A DNA stretch of 64,000 nt from NCBI GenBank assembly GCA_023151275.1, contig JAKLJI010000001.1:396409-460408 (forward strand), in the 5' to 3' direction. Of this stretch, positions 42,490 to 52,188 are shown piece by piece (within the stretch, counting starts at the first letter, position 1; every line of letters starts with the position of its first letter). A model generated the notes under the pieces. That model worked only from the letters and a program-made list of their open reading frames with translations, was not told the DNA's origin and made no database searches. Both the position numbers and the translations under genes were made by a program. The DNA is from Bacteroidia bacterium. GTDB taxonomy: Bacteria; Bacteroidota; Bacteroidia; UKL13-3.

Positions 42490-44565
42490 ATGACAGAACC
42501 TAAACGTTACCTCATTACCGCTGCCCTTCCTTATGCCAACGGTCCCGTACACATTGGCCATTTGGCCGGTTGTTATTTACCGGCCGATACCTATGTCAGG
42601 TACCTTCGGGCTTTGGGAAAGGATGTTGTTTTTATTTGCGGAAGTGATGAACACGGGGTTCCAATTACCATAAAAGCAAAAAAAGAGGGCGTGTCACCAC
42701 AGCAAGTGGTTGATAAATACCATCAAATCATGCAAGACGCTTTTCGTGACTTTGGTATTGATTTCAGCTTTTATGGAAGAACAAGCTCGACAGTGCATCA
42801 CCAAACAGCGGCAGAGTTTTTTAAAAACTTATATGAGAATAAGGTTTTTGTGGAAGAGGTTACTAGGCAATACTTTGATGTAGAGGCTGGTCAATTTCTT
42901 GCCGACCGCTACATCACAGGTACTTGCCCGCGTTGTGGAAACCCAAGTGCTTATGGCGACCAATGCGAAAAATGCGGAACTTCACTTAACCCAACAGACT
43001 TAATTAATCCAAAATCAGCACTCAGTGGGAATACCCCGGTATTAAAAGAAACAAAAAACTGGTTTCTACCCATGGGTGAAATCCAACAATCTGAAGCTTT
43101 TCAATCCTATATAAAACGCTTCGAAAACTGGAAAAGCAATATCAAAGGGCAATGTGCAAGTTGGCTAAACGAGGGCTTACAATCTAGGGCAATGACGCGC
43201 GATTTGGATTGGGGCGTTCCTGTTCCAGTAGAAGGAGCAGAGGGCAAGGTTTTGTATGTTTGGTTTGATGCCCCAATTGGTTATATAAGTGCAACCAAAG
43301 AGTATTTTGATTCCTTGGGTAAGCCTGAAGAATGGAAAACATATTGGCAAAACGAGGAAACATCACTCATTCACTTTATTGGAAAAGACAATATTGTGTT
43401 TCATGCCATTATTTTTCCGATGATGTTAATGACACATGGTGGCTACAATTTGCCTGTAAATGTGCCTGCAAATGAATTCTTAAATCTTGAAGGTGATAAA
43501 ATCTCAACCAGCAGGAATTGGGCTGTTTGGCTTCATGAATACTTAATGGATTTTCCCGGAAGGCAAGATGAATTGCGCTATGTTTTAACAGCCATTTCAC
43601 CCGAAACCAAGGATTCTGAATTTACATGGAAAGACTATCAAACCAGAGTGAACAGTGAATTGGTGAGCATTTTCGGCAATTTCGTTAATCGCGTTGCTGT
43701 TCTAATTCACAAATATTACGAAGGTTTGGTACCTGATTCGCCAGGTTTAATTGATGAAAAACTGGTTGCAGCAAATGCGGTTCTTGAAAGGGATATTCGT
43801 CAATCCGTTACAAAGATGAATGACCTTCTTGATCAGGTTCGTCTGCGTGATGCACAAGCAGAATGGATAAACATTGCGCGTGCAGGGAATAAATTTTTAG
43901 CCGATACCGAGCCTTGGAAGTTGATAAAAACCGATCCTGAATCGGTTAAAACGCTTTTGTTTAATGCCCTTCAAGTTTGTTCAAAACTTGCTATTGGAGC
44001 AAGTGTTTTCCTTCCCAAAACAGCGGAAAGGCTTTTCAACATGTTTGGGTTAAACAACAGAAGTTGGAACATGTTGGATGAAGAGGTGTTAGTTCATAGT
44101 GGACAACGAATCCAAACACCGGAAATTCTTTATAAACCGGTTGAAGATGGGGAGATAGAAACTCAACTCAATAGACTTGCTGAGATAAAAAAAGTGCAAG
44201 AATCTGTTCCCCAAAAAGCCACATTACACGAACTTAAACCGGCAATTACTTACGAAGATTTCGACAAAATTGACCTTAGAGTTGGTCGGGTATTGGAAGC
44301 GGAGCGTGTTCCAAAAGCCGATAAATTACTGAAATTAACGGTGGATCTAGGGTTTGAAAAAAGGACCATTTTATCGGGAATTGCCGAATACTATCAGCCT
44401 GATGAACTTGTTGGGAAACTTGTAACAGTTGTTGCTAATCTAGCTCCACGTAAAATCAGAGGAATTGAGTCGCAAGGAATGTTGTTGATGGCAGGAAATG
44501 ATTTTGGAAAGCTTTATTCTGTTAGTCCGGAAAAGGATATTGAACCCGGGTCGGTTGTGAAATAG
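42490..44565 (+). CDS. metG: Methionine--tRNA ligase
   Basis: About 691 residues from the ATG at 42490. Class I synthetase: the HIGH motif reads HIGHLAG near residue 19, the zinc knuckle is CPRCGN...CEKCG with four Cys (about 144-162), and the KMSKS equivalent is DKISTSRNW. The C-terminal ~110 residues are a Trbp111 tRNA-binding OB domain (FDKIDLRVGRVLEAERVPKADKLLKL). The enzyme charges both initiator and elongator tRNA(Met). The -7 box lies 6 nt upstream of the ATG, so the mRNA may be nearly leaderless. Confidence 0.97.
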   Translation: MTEPKRYLITAALPYANGPVHIGHLAGCYLPADTYVRYLRALGKDVVFICGSDEHGVPITIKAKKEGVSPQQVVDKYHQIMQDAFRDFGIDFSFYGRTSSTVHHQTAAEFFKNLYENKVFVEEVTRQYFDVEAGQFLADRYITGTCPRCGNPSAYGDQCEKCGTSLNPTDLINPKSALSGNTPVLKETKNWFLPMGEIQQSEAFQSYIKRFENWKSNIKGQCASWLNEGLQSRAMTRDLDWGVPVPVEGAEGKVLYVWFDAPIGYISATKEYFDSLGKPEEWKTYWQNEETSLIHFIGKDNIVFHAIIFPMMLMTHGGYNLPVNVPANEFLNLEGDKISTSRNWAVWLHEYLMDFPGRQDELRYVLTAISPETKDSEFTWKDYQTRVNSELVSIFGNFVNRVAVLIHKYYEGLVPDSPGLIDEKLVAANAVLERDIRQSVTKMNDLLDQVRLRDAQAEWINIARAGNKFLADTEPWKLIKTDPESVKTLLFNALQVCSKLAIGASVFLPKTAERLFNMFGLNNRSWNMLDEEVLVHSGQRIQTPEILYKPVEDGEIETQLNRLAEIKKVQESVPQKATLHELKPAITYEDFDKIDLRVGRVLEAERVPKADKLLKLTVDLGFEKRTILSGIAEYYQPDELVGKLVTVVANLAPRKIRGIESQGMLLMAGNDFGKLYSVSPEKDIEPGSVVK

Positions 44566-44569
44566 ATTT

Positions 44570-46021
44570 CTAATTTTGAAACGTAATTTTAACGAGTTCC
44601 TTCTTTTTGTTTAGCCAGAAAATGGAACTTTTATCTAAAGCGATATTGCTAGAATAATCCTGTTTTCCCAGGTCATGATGCCAGATCATATTGGACTTTT
44701 TTAAATCTACTACAACGTATTGCAGGTTTCCATTTCTAATAATGTATCCCTCAACAAGCGGTGTTTCTGAGATGGGCTTTAAAATGTGTATCCAAGAAAT
44801 TCCCGGAATAAGACTTGAAAGATTAAAGGTCTCCCCGTTTAGTGAAACCATTGGACTAGTTCTGGTATAGAATAGATTACCGCTAACAAAATAGTCAAAC
44901 AGTATATTCGGCTGATTAATAGCATCCACCCCATTGAAGTCAATTGCGGGTTCAATTATGAAGTTTCGTATTCCGGTTTCCTCCAGTTGTTTTTTGTTAA
45001 TGTTATATACTCCAATTGTTCTTTTCACTTTGTAAATAGTATCATTTTCCGGCTTTTGTTTTAAACCAATTAATAGGAGCGAATCATTTAACGGAATATA
45101 CGTTTGATAGTCTGGTAAGAGGGGAAGGGAATTCGAATGGGTTTGGTAAACGCTGTCAAAAGAAAGTAGGTCTAATTTGAATGAACTTTCATTTTTTAAC
45201 TTTTTAAAATAGAAGTGACCCCATTCTGTTGATAGGATTTCTGAAGTATCGTTGGGGTCAAAAAAGAAAAAGTCTAAGGCACAGCCTATTCCAAATTCGT
45301 TTGCCTGAAGATTCCTGAAATTAAACATTTTCATTGGAATCGGATAAGCATTAAAGGTTTCTATTATTTCATCTTCTTTCAAATTTGTTTTTCCCAATAC
45401 ATTCAAGCAGCTGCGTACTAGTTTCCTGTTGTTGAACAAGTAGATAGAGTCCAATGATTTATCCTTCAGATTCTGAATATATATCCTATCATTTTTTATC
45501 CAGCTTAAAAGGAACAACTTATTTCCTTCAATCGCTAGGTCAAAGCGTCCCGGAAAACTTCTTATTCTTGGAATTTGTACCTTTTGAACAATTACCTCAT
45601 TATGAAGCATAATACCTTTAATCGTTTCAAGGTAGTTAGGCAATTCATTCAACTGAAAACCAAGTTTTAACGTGTCGTTTATTTCAAGACTAAGAACAGG
45701 AAACTTGGAGTTTTCATTTCCAAAATTTAACTTTTGATAGAGTTTGCTATCAACCAGGTATTCATTGAACTTAAGCCCAAGCTCCGCCTCAGAAAATGCT
45801 TTAAGTTGAGCATTGGTTAGGTTCCCTTCATCGGCTATAAAAGTAATTGGGATTTTAGGGTCCCAATCACTTAAATAAGCTTTAATTGATAAGTTGCAAA
45901 GTGTACAATTGTTGAAGTTAACCGATAAGTACAGTTTTTTGTTGGGTTTCCCATTGAGGGAAACAACTAGGCAAAATAATAGGACTAGAGCCAGTAAGTG
46001 TCTATACTTTCCTTCCTTCAT
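44570..46021 (-). CDS. Uncharacterised exported protein with an N-terminal CxxC
   Basis: About 483 residues from the ATG at 46021; a TTG 30 bases upstream is in frame but less likely. A hydrophobic N-terminal segment (HLLALVLLFCLVVS) suggests a signal or anchor. The mature start has NFNNCTLCNLSI, a CxxC in a thioredoxin-like position with a following helix. The rest is beta-rich (FDLAIEGNKLFLLSWIKNDRIYIQN, PLLPDYQTYIPLNDSLLLIGL) and looks like a 6-bladed propeller, common in Bacteroidota. No clear family recognised. It converges with metG, with 4 bases between the stops. Confidence 0.75.
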   Translation of the reverse strand: MKEGKYRHLLALVLLFCLVVSLNGKPNKKLYLSVNFNNCTLCNLSIKAYLSDWDPKIPITFIADEGNLTNAQLKAFSEAELGLKFNEYLVDSKLYQKLNFGNENSKFPVLSLEINDTLKLGFQLNELPNYLETIKGIMLHNEVIVQKVQIPRIRSFPGRFDLAIEGNKLFLLSWIKNDRIYIQNLKDKSLDSIYLFNNRKLVRSCLNVLGKTNLKEDEIIETFNAYPIPMKMFNFRNLQANEFGIGCALDFFFFDPNDTSEILSTEWGHFYFKKLKNESSFKLDLLSFDSVYQTHSNSLPLLPDYQTYIPLNDSLLLIGLKQKPENDTIYKVKRTIGVYNINKKQLEETGIRNFIIEPAIDFNGVDAINQPNILFDYFVSGNLFYTRTSPMVSLNGETFNLSSLIPGISWIHILKPISETPLVEGYIIRNGNLQYVVVDLKKSNMIWHHDLGKQDYSSNIALDKSSIFWLNKKKELVKITFQN

Positions 46022-46274
46022 TTTTGGTAAGATGCAATTTAAAACTTTCAAGTTAATAACTAAAAATCATAAGTAATGCTTGTTACGCCCTAAACTTTTT
46101 TACAGGACACACAAAAAATAGCTACCTAATTATCAGGATATTGTGAAGTTTTTTTGAATCTTTTACTCCGTTCATGTACGAAAAGCGCCGCTTGTCGTTA
46201 TTAAACCCAAATTCCAACTTATGCAGTAAACACATTTACACTTCCTCATTTTCCACCCTTAAATTCTTAAAGCT

Positions 46275-47243
46275 ATGAGAAGTGTAGTGTTTGGAGGCCT
46301 TATGATTGCCTCGTTACTGCCCTGGAAAGCCCAGGCAGATGTGTTGATGAACATGAATGAAGCGTACAAAAACCGCTCCATCAACATTCAGGTTATTGGA
46401 ACAGGAACCGCCTACCGTCAGGCAATGGTTCGTATCAAAAACACCCTCCCATTTACTGTAGCGATTCAAGTTGAAGCCGGTAGAAGATTTATCGCTTTTC
46501 GTAAAGAGGTTCGCGACTTGTTGGTTACCAAAAATGATTTTGTTAGGGTCCCGCCTTTTACTACTGTAGAAAAAGTGGTTTACTCGCTTGATTGCGAAAA
46601 AAACGACCGCAAAGCCACAAGAGGTGATTTGTTTAGTATTGGAAAAATGGCCGAGCCTGAATTGGTTCAATTAGCCCAGGCCATTGAAAAAAATGGGTTA
46701 TGGGACAGAGAAGGGGCTCAGGATGCTGTGTATGTGTTAAGTGATGGTCAAGACCTAAACAATTTGCCTGTTCAAGATTGGAACCGCAACGAGCAATGGA
46801 AGGAGATTCTTGCAGGAATTCAACCACCCATTCAAGCTCCTGAAGAGGAAACCACTTTAAAAGGAATTAAAGCAAGTGCGAAACCAATTAATGCAGAAAG
46901 TAAAGCTGAATCGGATAAAGCAACCATACTAAATGAATCGGAACCCGACACTAAAACTCCTGAACCTGAAAAAGCTGTAGCATCAAAAAAGGTTGTTTAC
47001 CAAGTAAAGCAAAACCACAAGTTCAGTCTGCCTTCTGATGGAACTGTTTCCTTGATTCTTTATGATCCAGGCAACGAAAAAGCCCTTGATTTGATAAAGA
47101 ACAAGAAAATGAAAAAGGGAAAACACGAACAGAAAATTGAATTCAACCCGGAAACAGTAAAAAACGGGTCTTATGCCCTAAGGCTTTTCTTAAATGGGGA
47201 AATGATAGACGAGAAGCGAATGCACCTAAGCGCCAAAAACTAA
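46275..47243 (+). CDS. Uncharacterised exported protein
   Basis: 322 residues with a signal peptide ending after KAQA (about residue 21). The N-terminal domain (about 22-175) has NMNEAYKNRSINIQVIGTGTAYRQAMVRIKN, an AFR-KEVRDLLVTKN segment and a SLDCEKNDRKATRG loop. An acidic Pro/Glu/Lys linker (about 185-240) precedes a small C-terminal beta domain (FSLPSDGTVSLILYDPGNEKAL, YALRLFLNGEMI). No catalytic motif; I do not recognise it. Single-gene unit with a strong terminator. Confidence 0.78.
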   Translation: MRSVVFGGLMIASLLPWKAQADVLMNMNEAYKNRSINIQVIGTGTAYRQAMVRIKNTLPFTVAIQVEAGRRFIAFRKEVRDLLVTKNDFVRVPPFTTVEKVVYSLDCEKNDRKATRGDLFSIGKMAEPELVQLAQAIEKNGLWDREGAQDAVYVLSDGQDLNNLPVQDWNRNEQWKEILAGIQPPIQAPEEETTLKGIKASAKPINAESKAESDKATILNESEPDTKTPEPEKAVASKKVVYQVKQNHKFSLPSDGTVSLILYDPGNEKALDLIKNKKMKKGKHEQKIEFNPETVKNGSYALRLFLNGEMIDEKRMHLSAKN

Positions 47244-47254
47244 ATTAGGTGGAA

Positions 47255-47297
47255 AAGAAGCAAGCCGGGCACTCAGTGACCCGGCTTGCTTCTTTTT
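47255..47297 (+). terminator. Strong rho-independent terminator
   Basis: A perfect 15-bp stem AAGAAGCAAGCCGGG/CCCGGCTTGCTTCTT with a 10-nt loop and a downstream T run, just past the stop at 47243. It separates the exported protein gene from the following operon. Confidence 0.95.
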
Positions 47298-47471
47298 ATT
47301 TCCAGGTATAAGTATTTTTAAGTCCTTTCGCTGTAATATTTTGTAAAAAATTGTAATACAAACAAATAGGACACGTTTGAGAGAATTTTTTATTTAAATC
47401 CAATAAAAAAAAGGGTTGAAATTATGGTTCTGACATAAACATTCTTTTGCTTGCTACCTCATTGAAAAATT

Positions 47472-48215
47472 ATGTCAAGACTAAAAGATAAAGTTGCCAT
47501 CATTACCGGTGGCGCATCGGGAATTGGTTGGGTTACAGCGCAACGTTTTGCTAAAGAAGGTGCCATTGTTCAAATTTGGGATGTGCAGGTTGAAAAAGGG
47601 AAAGCATCGGTTGAAAATCTAAGGTCGGCGGGATTTCCTGCAGATTTTTACGAAGTAAATACCGCATCCTGGGAATCTGTTTCAAGAGCAACTCAACTCG
47701 TTTTTGCTAAGTACAGCAGAATTGATATTCTGATAAACAATGCAGGCATTACCCGGGATGCAACCCTTGCCAAAATGAGTATTGAAGATTGGCAGAAGGT
47801 AATAGATGTAAACCTTACAGGTGTTTTCAACTGTTCAAAAGCAGTTTCTGCAATCATGACGGAAACCGGTTACGGACGTATAATCAACACCAGTTCGGTA
47901 GTTGCGCTGTATGGCAATTTTGGGCAGAGCAACTATGTTGCGGCAAAGAGCGCATTAATTGGGGTTACCAAAGTTTGGGCAAAAGAGCTGGGCAAGAAAG
48001 GAATTACAGTAAATGCGGTAGCTCCGGGGTTTATAGAAACCGATATGATTAAAACCGTTCCTGAAAAAGTGATTCAGGGGATTGTTGCGAAAACACCAGT
48101 GCAACGTCTTGGAAAACCCGAAGAAATAGCCTCGGCTTATGTTTTTCTTTCCTCAGATGAAGCAGCCTATATCAATGGCCATTGCCTGAGTGTTGATGGT
48201 GGAATAACCCTTTAA
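47472..48215 (+). CDS. FabG-like short-chain dehydrogenase/reductase
   Basis: 247 residues with a complete SDR active site: the NAD(P) motif TGGASGIGWVTA near 12-23, NNAG at about 90, the serine in NTSSVV, and Y-x-x-x-K in SNYVAAKSALIG. It resembles FabG 3-oxoacyl-ACP reductases. It is the first gene of an operon with a ketosynthase III (10-base gap), a symporter and an acyl-CoA ligase, which suggests it acts on a 3-oxo/3-hydroxyacyl or other CoA- or ACP-linked acid rather than in the main fatty acid cycle. Confidence 0.92.
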   Translation: MSRLKDKVAIITGGASGIGWVTAQRFAKEGAIVQIWDVQVEKGKASVENLRSAGFPADFYEVNTASWESVSRATQLVFAKYSRIDILINNAGITRDATLAKMSIEDWQKVIDVNLTGVFNCSKAVSAIMTETGYGRIINTSSVVALYGNFGQSNYVAAKSALIGVTKVWAKELGKKGITVNAVAPGFIETDMIKTVPEKVIQGIVAKTPVQRLGKPEEIASAYVFLSSDEAAYINGHCLSVDGGITL

Positions 48216-48225
48216 TTCAATTCCT

Positions 48226-49215
48226 GTGAATAACGCTGTAATCCTCGGAACTGGCGCTTATGTTCCTTCAAGAGTAATTCCCAATTCCTGGTTTAACCAG
48301 CAACTGGGAGAGGATGTGGATACCTGGTTAAAAGCCAATGTAGAAATTTATGAACGAAGGTGGTGTGAGGAAAACGAAAGTACGGCCGATTTGTGCGAAA
48401 AAGCGGCACGCATGGCTCTTACCAATGCAGGTATTTCTGCAAATGAGCTGAGCATGGTAATTGTTGCAACCGATACACCCGAATACATTTCACCATCAAC
48501 AGCCGCAGTTGTTCAATACAGAATTGGCGCTGAACATGCAGGAAGCTTTGATTTGAATACTGCTTGTGCCGGTTTTGTTGCAGCTTTCGATACGGCAAGT
48601 AAATTTATTCAAGCCGATAAAAGACACCAGCATATTCTTGTGATTGGCGCGTATGCCATGAGTAAATACCTGGATATGTTGGACAAGAAAACGGTGACCT
48701 TGTTTGCAGATGGAGCAGGAGCAGTGGTGCTAAAAGCTGTGCCAAACACCGAGCGTGGAACCATGATTTCGATCCAACGAACCAAAGGTGAATACCACGA
48801 CTGGATGGGCATTTATGGTGGAGGAACCCGATTTCCACTAAATCAACAAGCCATTGCTAATAAAGACCACTTGCTCAAGTTTGTGAAGAAATTTCCTAAA
48901 GAGTTAAATCCAACCATGTGGACTGAAATGGCGGATCAAATGTGCAAGGACGCGGGTATTTCTGTTCAGGATGTAAGTCTGTTTGTGCTAACTCAAATCA
49001 ATGTGCATGCCATTCGTGAAACACTTACCTTGCTTAAGGTTCCCGTTGAACGTGCAATTACCAATATGCATTATTTTGGTTATACAGGGTCTGCCGCCAT
49101 TCCAATGGCCTTGCATCGGGCAATTGAAGAAAAGAAAGTTGAAAAGGGACAGTGGATTATGATGATTGGTTCTGGTGGGGGACTTGCTTTTGCTGGAACT
49201 CTCCTAAAATATTAA
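48226..49215 (+). CDS. Ketosynthase III-like (FabH fold) protein with an altered catalytic triad
   Basis: 329 residues, GTG start. The fold and nucleophile of KAS III are clear: DLNTACAGF with C114, LFADGAGAVVL, and a GSGGGLAFAG ending. In FabH the triad is Cys-His-Asn (PHQAN, then GNTSAA 30 residues later). Here these positions read T256 (LTQIN) and Y286 (GYTGSA), with the 30-residue spacing intact; the nearest His is H261. Condensation by malonyl decarboxylation needs the His/Asn pair, so the reaction probably differs, for example acyl transfer or a different carbanion source. Its place between the SDR and the symporter supports a specialised pathway. Confidence 0.85.
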   Translation: MNNAVILGTGAYVPSRVIPNSWFNQQLGEDVDTWLKANVEIYERRWCEENESTADLCEKAARMALTNAGISANELSMVIVATDTPEYISPSTAAVVQYRIGAEHAGSFDLNTACAGFVAAFDTASKFIQADKRHQHILVIGAYAMSKYLDMLDKKTVTLFADGAGAVVLKAVPNTERGTMISIQRTKGEYHDWMGIYGGGTRFPLNQQAIANKDHLLKFVKKFPKELNPTMWTEMADQMCKDAGISVQDVSLFVLTQINVHAIRETLTLLKVPVERAITNMHYFGYTGSAAIPMALHRAIEEKKVEKGQWIMMIGSGGGLAFAGTLLKY

Positions 49216-49219
49216 TTCC

Positions 49220-50713
49220 ATGGATACAGCAGGTTCGCTTTCAGTTGCTACGTTTTGGATGCTAATTGCCTACATGACGCTGGTTTTGATTCTGGTAATC
49301 CGTGGAGCTATGAAAACAAAAACCTTGAGCGATTATGCCATGGGTAGTATCCAGTTCTCTCCCTTCATGGTTGGACTGTCTGTAGCAGCGGCAATGACAT
49401 CTGCGGCTACTTTTATTATTAATCCGGGAATTGTTGCGGTTTATGGCTGGAGTGCCTTTTTAAGCTATGGAATTTTTCTTCCGCTTGCAGCTTTAGCCGC
49501 TTTAGTTGTGCTTAGTAAAAAGTTCAGGCAACATGGAGAAAGCACCGGATCACAAACACTTCCGCAATGGATAGGTAACCGCTTTAATAGCAAATCGCTT
49601 CGGAATTGGTTTGCTTACCTGAGTATTCTTTTGCTAACTTTTCTTGTGCTGATTTGTGTAGGTTTAACTCAAGTAATTTCCGCAGCCTTAAATGCAGATA
49701 GCATCTTGGTGCTTTGGCTGGTAATTGCTTTTATCTTTGGATACATGATGTTTGGAGGAGCTAATATTATGGTTTACACAAATACTATTCAAGCTCTTGT
49801 TATGATTGTGGTGGCATTGATTCTGCTCTTTTCAGGATTGGAAAATTTTAGCTCGGGCTGGGCTGGTTTTTTTAATCGTCTGCAAGCCATAGACCCTTTA
49901 CTTACAGCTTCTACCAGACCAGATTCTCCCTTATTCAGAGATTATTTTGAAATCATTTTTGCTCAGATGATTATTGGATTTGCAGTGGTTTGTCAACCGC
50001 ATATCATCACCAAATCCATGCTGCTAAAAAGTGATGCACAGGTGAATAAATACTTAACCGTTGCGGTACTTGTGCAAACCTTATTTTTTCTGGTAGTGTT
50101 TGCCGGTTTCTATGCCAGGTTAATGTTTCCTGAGTTGAGTGTGGATGGAAGTAAACTGGCAACAGATAAAATCATGTCGGTTTTTGTAGTGAAACGCTTT
50201 CCAATTGTGGTGAGTTTATTGGTGATAATGGGATTACTTGCAGCAGGAATTTCTACGCTTGAAGGCTTGATCCAATCGCTCTCTACCACATTGGTAAGTG
50301 ATGTGTTTAAGCCTTTGTTTCCAAGTGTTGAAGAACAAAAATGGTTTTGGTTTCACAAGCTCACCATTGTCATGTTGGCAATGGCAACCGGATTTTTGAG
50401 CATGCAGCAGCTGATGTCGCCAAACTTTAGTGTGGCCATGTTGGCCCAGAATGGAGTATATGCCTTTTTTGCTTCTGCTGTTGTTCCTGTTTTTTGCGGT
50501 TTGTTTTTCCCCAAAACCTCGTCCTCTAGTTTGATGCTAGCTGCAGTACTCGCCATTTTCACCCATTTCTCGGTGTATTATTTTTCGTTAACCCCCTATA
50601 TGCAAGCAACGGTAAAGAACCCCGCGATTCCTGCTTCATTAGGGATTTTGGTATCGGCATTAACAGTTCTTTTATTCGGCTTTTTTGGAAGATTTAAAAA
50701 AATTGAACAATGA
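49220..50713 (+). CDS. Sodium:solute symporter (SSS family)
   Basis: 497 residues with about 13 transmembrane helices and the LeuT-fold start of SSS transporters (an N-terminal outside segment, then AAMTSAATFIINPGIVAVYGWSAFLSYGIFLPLAALA with the unwound TM1). The family imports sugars, amino acids or organic acids with Na+. The neighbours are an acyl-CoA ligase (4-base ATGA overlap), a ketosynthase III-like protein and a reductase. An organic acid or short-chain carboxylate is therefore the likely substrate. Confidence 0.9.
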   Translation: MDTAGSLSVATFWMLIAYMTLVLILVIRGAMKTKTLSDYAMGSIQFSPFMVGLSVAAAMTSAATFIINPGIVAVYGWSAFLSYGIFLPLAALAALVVLSKKFRQHGESTGSQTLPQWIGNRFNSKSLRNWFAYLSILLLTFLVLICVGLTQVISAALNADSILVLWLVIAFIFGYMMFGGANIMVYTNTIQALVMIVVALILLFSGLENFSSGWAGFFNRLQAIDPLLTASTRPDSPLFRDYFEIIFAQMIIGFAVVCQPHIITKSMLLKSDAQVNKYLTVAVLVQTLFFLVVFAGFYARLMFPELSVDGSKLATDKIMSVFVVKRFPIVVSLLVIMGLLAAGISTLEGLIQSLSTTLVSDVFKPLFPSVEEQKWFWFHKLTIVMLAMATGFLSMQQLMSPNFSVAMLAQNGVYAFFASAVVPVFCGLFFPKTSSSSLMLAAVLAIFTHFSVYYFSLTPYMQATVKNPAIPASLGILVSALTVLLFGFFGRFKKIEQ

Positions 50714-52188
50714 AAACGGATTGGTTAAGTAAATGGGCGCTCTATCAACCCGAAAAAACCGCCCTGCGCGAGCTGGAAACCGGCTTGTCCTACTCGTATG
50801 CAGAACTAAACAGGCGAGCAAACGGACTTTTGCATGAACTGCGTCAAAGAGGGCTTAAACCAGGAGATCGGGTTGCTATGTTGGCCGAATTTAGTTTGGC
50901 CACTTTTTCCTTGTTTGCTGCTGCTCAAAAAGGAGGCTTTATTCTGGTTCCATTGAATTACAGGTTAACCAAACCAGAACTAGAGTATATCCTAACAGAC
51001 AGCAATCCAACATTGTTGTTGGCAGAAGAAAAGTACATGCAGCAGGCTATGCAACATCAGGTGCCTGTTGAATCATTATCTGTTTGGCAGGAATGGGTTG
51101 GTAGTCCGGATGAGCCGGAGACTGAGGTTTCGTTTGATGCTCCACTTTTCTTGTTGTACACTTCCGGCACAACGGGTTTCCCAAAGGGTGCCTTGTACAC
51201 ACATAGAATGGCCTTTTGGAACAGTCTGAATACGATGCTTAGACTTCAACTCAACGGCTCCGATTCCACCTTGTTGTGTATGCCTTCTTTTCATACCGGA
51301 GGCTGGAACGTATTGGCAACTCCGCTCCTTCATGTTGGTGGAACCATTCATATTCTCAGGAAGTTTGATGCTGGCATGGTGTTAAAAGGTTTGCAAGAAG
51401 ACCAGATTACTCAGTTTATGACTGTGCCAACCATGACACGTATGCTGGTGGAGCATGAATTGTTTACTCAGGCAAAGTTTGGCGCACTAAGAAATTATAT
51501 CGTGGGTGGAGAAGCCTTACCGCTTAGTTTGATTGAAACCTGGGCTTCTAAAGGTGTTTATATTCGGCAAGGCTATGGGCTAACTGAAGCTGGTCCCAAT
51601 ATTACCTCATTGCCCGCAGTTGATGCCATTCGCAAGCGCGGGTCAATAGGTTTCGTAAATTTTTATGTGGATTACAGGCTGGTGAACGACGCTGGTGAAG
51701 ATGCACAGATTCTTGAAAAAGGAGAACTTTGGCTGAAGGGTGATGTGGTTTGTCCCGGTTACTGGCGGAATGAAAAAGCAAATCTTAGTTCGTTTGATGG
51801 TCCTTGGTTCAAAACGGGTGATGTCTTAATTCGCGATGAGGAAGGCTATTTGTTTTTGGTTGACCGAAAGAAGAACATGTTCATCTCGGGGGGTGAAAAC
51901 GTATATCCGGCTGAAATTGAAAAGGAATTCCGCAAGCACGAAGAAATTGTTGAGATAGCCGTCATTCCTGTTCCCGATACCAAATGGGGAGAAGTTGGAT
52001 TGGCCTATTATACAACTCATAACGGAATACCACTTTCAGAGGAAGAACTTAGGAGATATGGCAAAAACAGTCTTGCATCATTTAAAGTGCCCAAGTACTT
52101 TGTTCACCTTAGCTCAATGCCACACAACGATGCAGGCAAACTGGATAAGCGTGCTTTACAAGCCTTACCTTTTAATCCGCTGCCATGA
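50710..52188 (+). CDS. AMP-dependent acyl-CoA ligase
   Basis: 492 residues of the ANL superfamily. The A3 motif is LYTSGTTGFPKGAL, with YGLTEAGPNITSLP (A5), WFKTGD (A7), DRKKNMFISGGENVYPAEIE (A8) and the C-terminal lysine in DAGKLDKRA (A10) that adenylates the acid. It should make an acyl-CoA from a carboxylic acid brought in by the symporter that precedes it; the two genes share a 4-base ATGA overlap. The acid cannot be deduced. The downstream helical gene also overlaps by 4 bases. Confidence 0.93.
   Translation: MKTDWLSKWALYQPEKTALRELETGLSYSYAELNRRANGLLHELRQRGLKPGDRVAMLAEFSLATFSLFAAAQKGGFILVPLNYRLTKPELEYILTDSNPTLLLAEEKYMQQAMQHQVPVESLSVWQEWVGSPDEPETEVSFDAPLFLLYTSGTTGFPKGALYTHRMAFWNSLNTMLRLQLNGSDSTLLCMPSFHTGGWNVLATPLLHVGGTIHILRKFDAGMVLKGLQEDQITQFMTVPTMTRMLVEHELFTQAKFGALRNYIVGGEALPLSLIETWASKGVYIRQGYGLTEAGPNITSLPAVDAIRKRGSIGFVNFYVDYRLVNDAGEDAQILEKGELWLKGDVVCPGYWRNEKANLSSFDGPWFKTGDVLIRDEEGYLFLVDRKKNMFISGGENVYPAEIEKEFRKHEEIVEIAVIPVPDTKWGEVGLAYYTTHNGIPLSEEELRRYGKNSLASFKVPKYFVHLSSMPHNDAGKLDKRALQALPFNPLP

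Noticed and set aside
31976-46090. The 9-mer TGTTACGCC (or complement) in three intergenic regions, near 31976, 40467 and 46080
   Set aside because: Flanking bases do not match beyond 9-11 bases, the copies have no common position relative to genes, and the number is near chance level.
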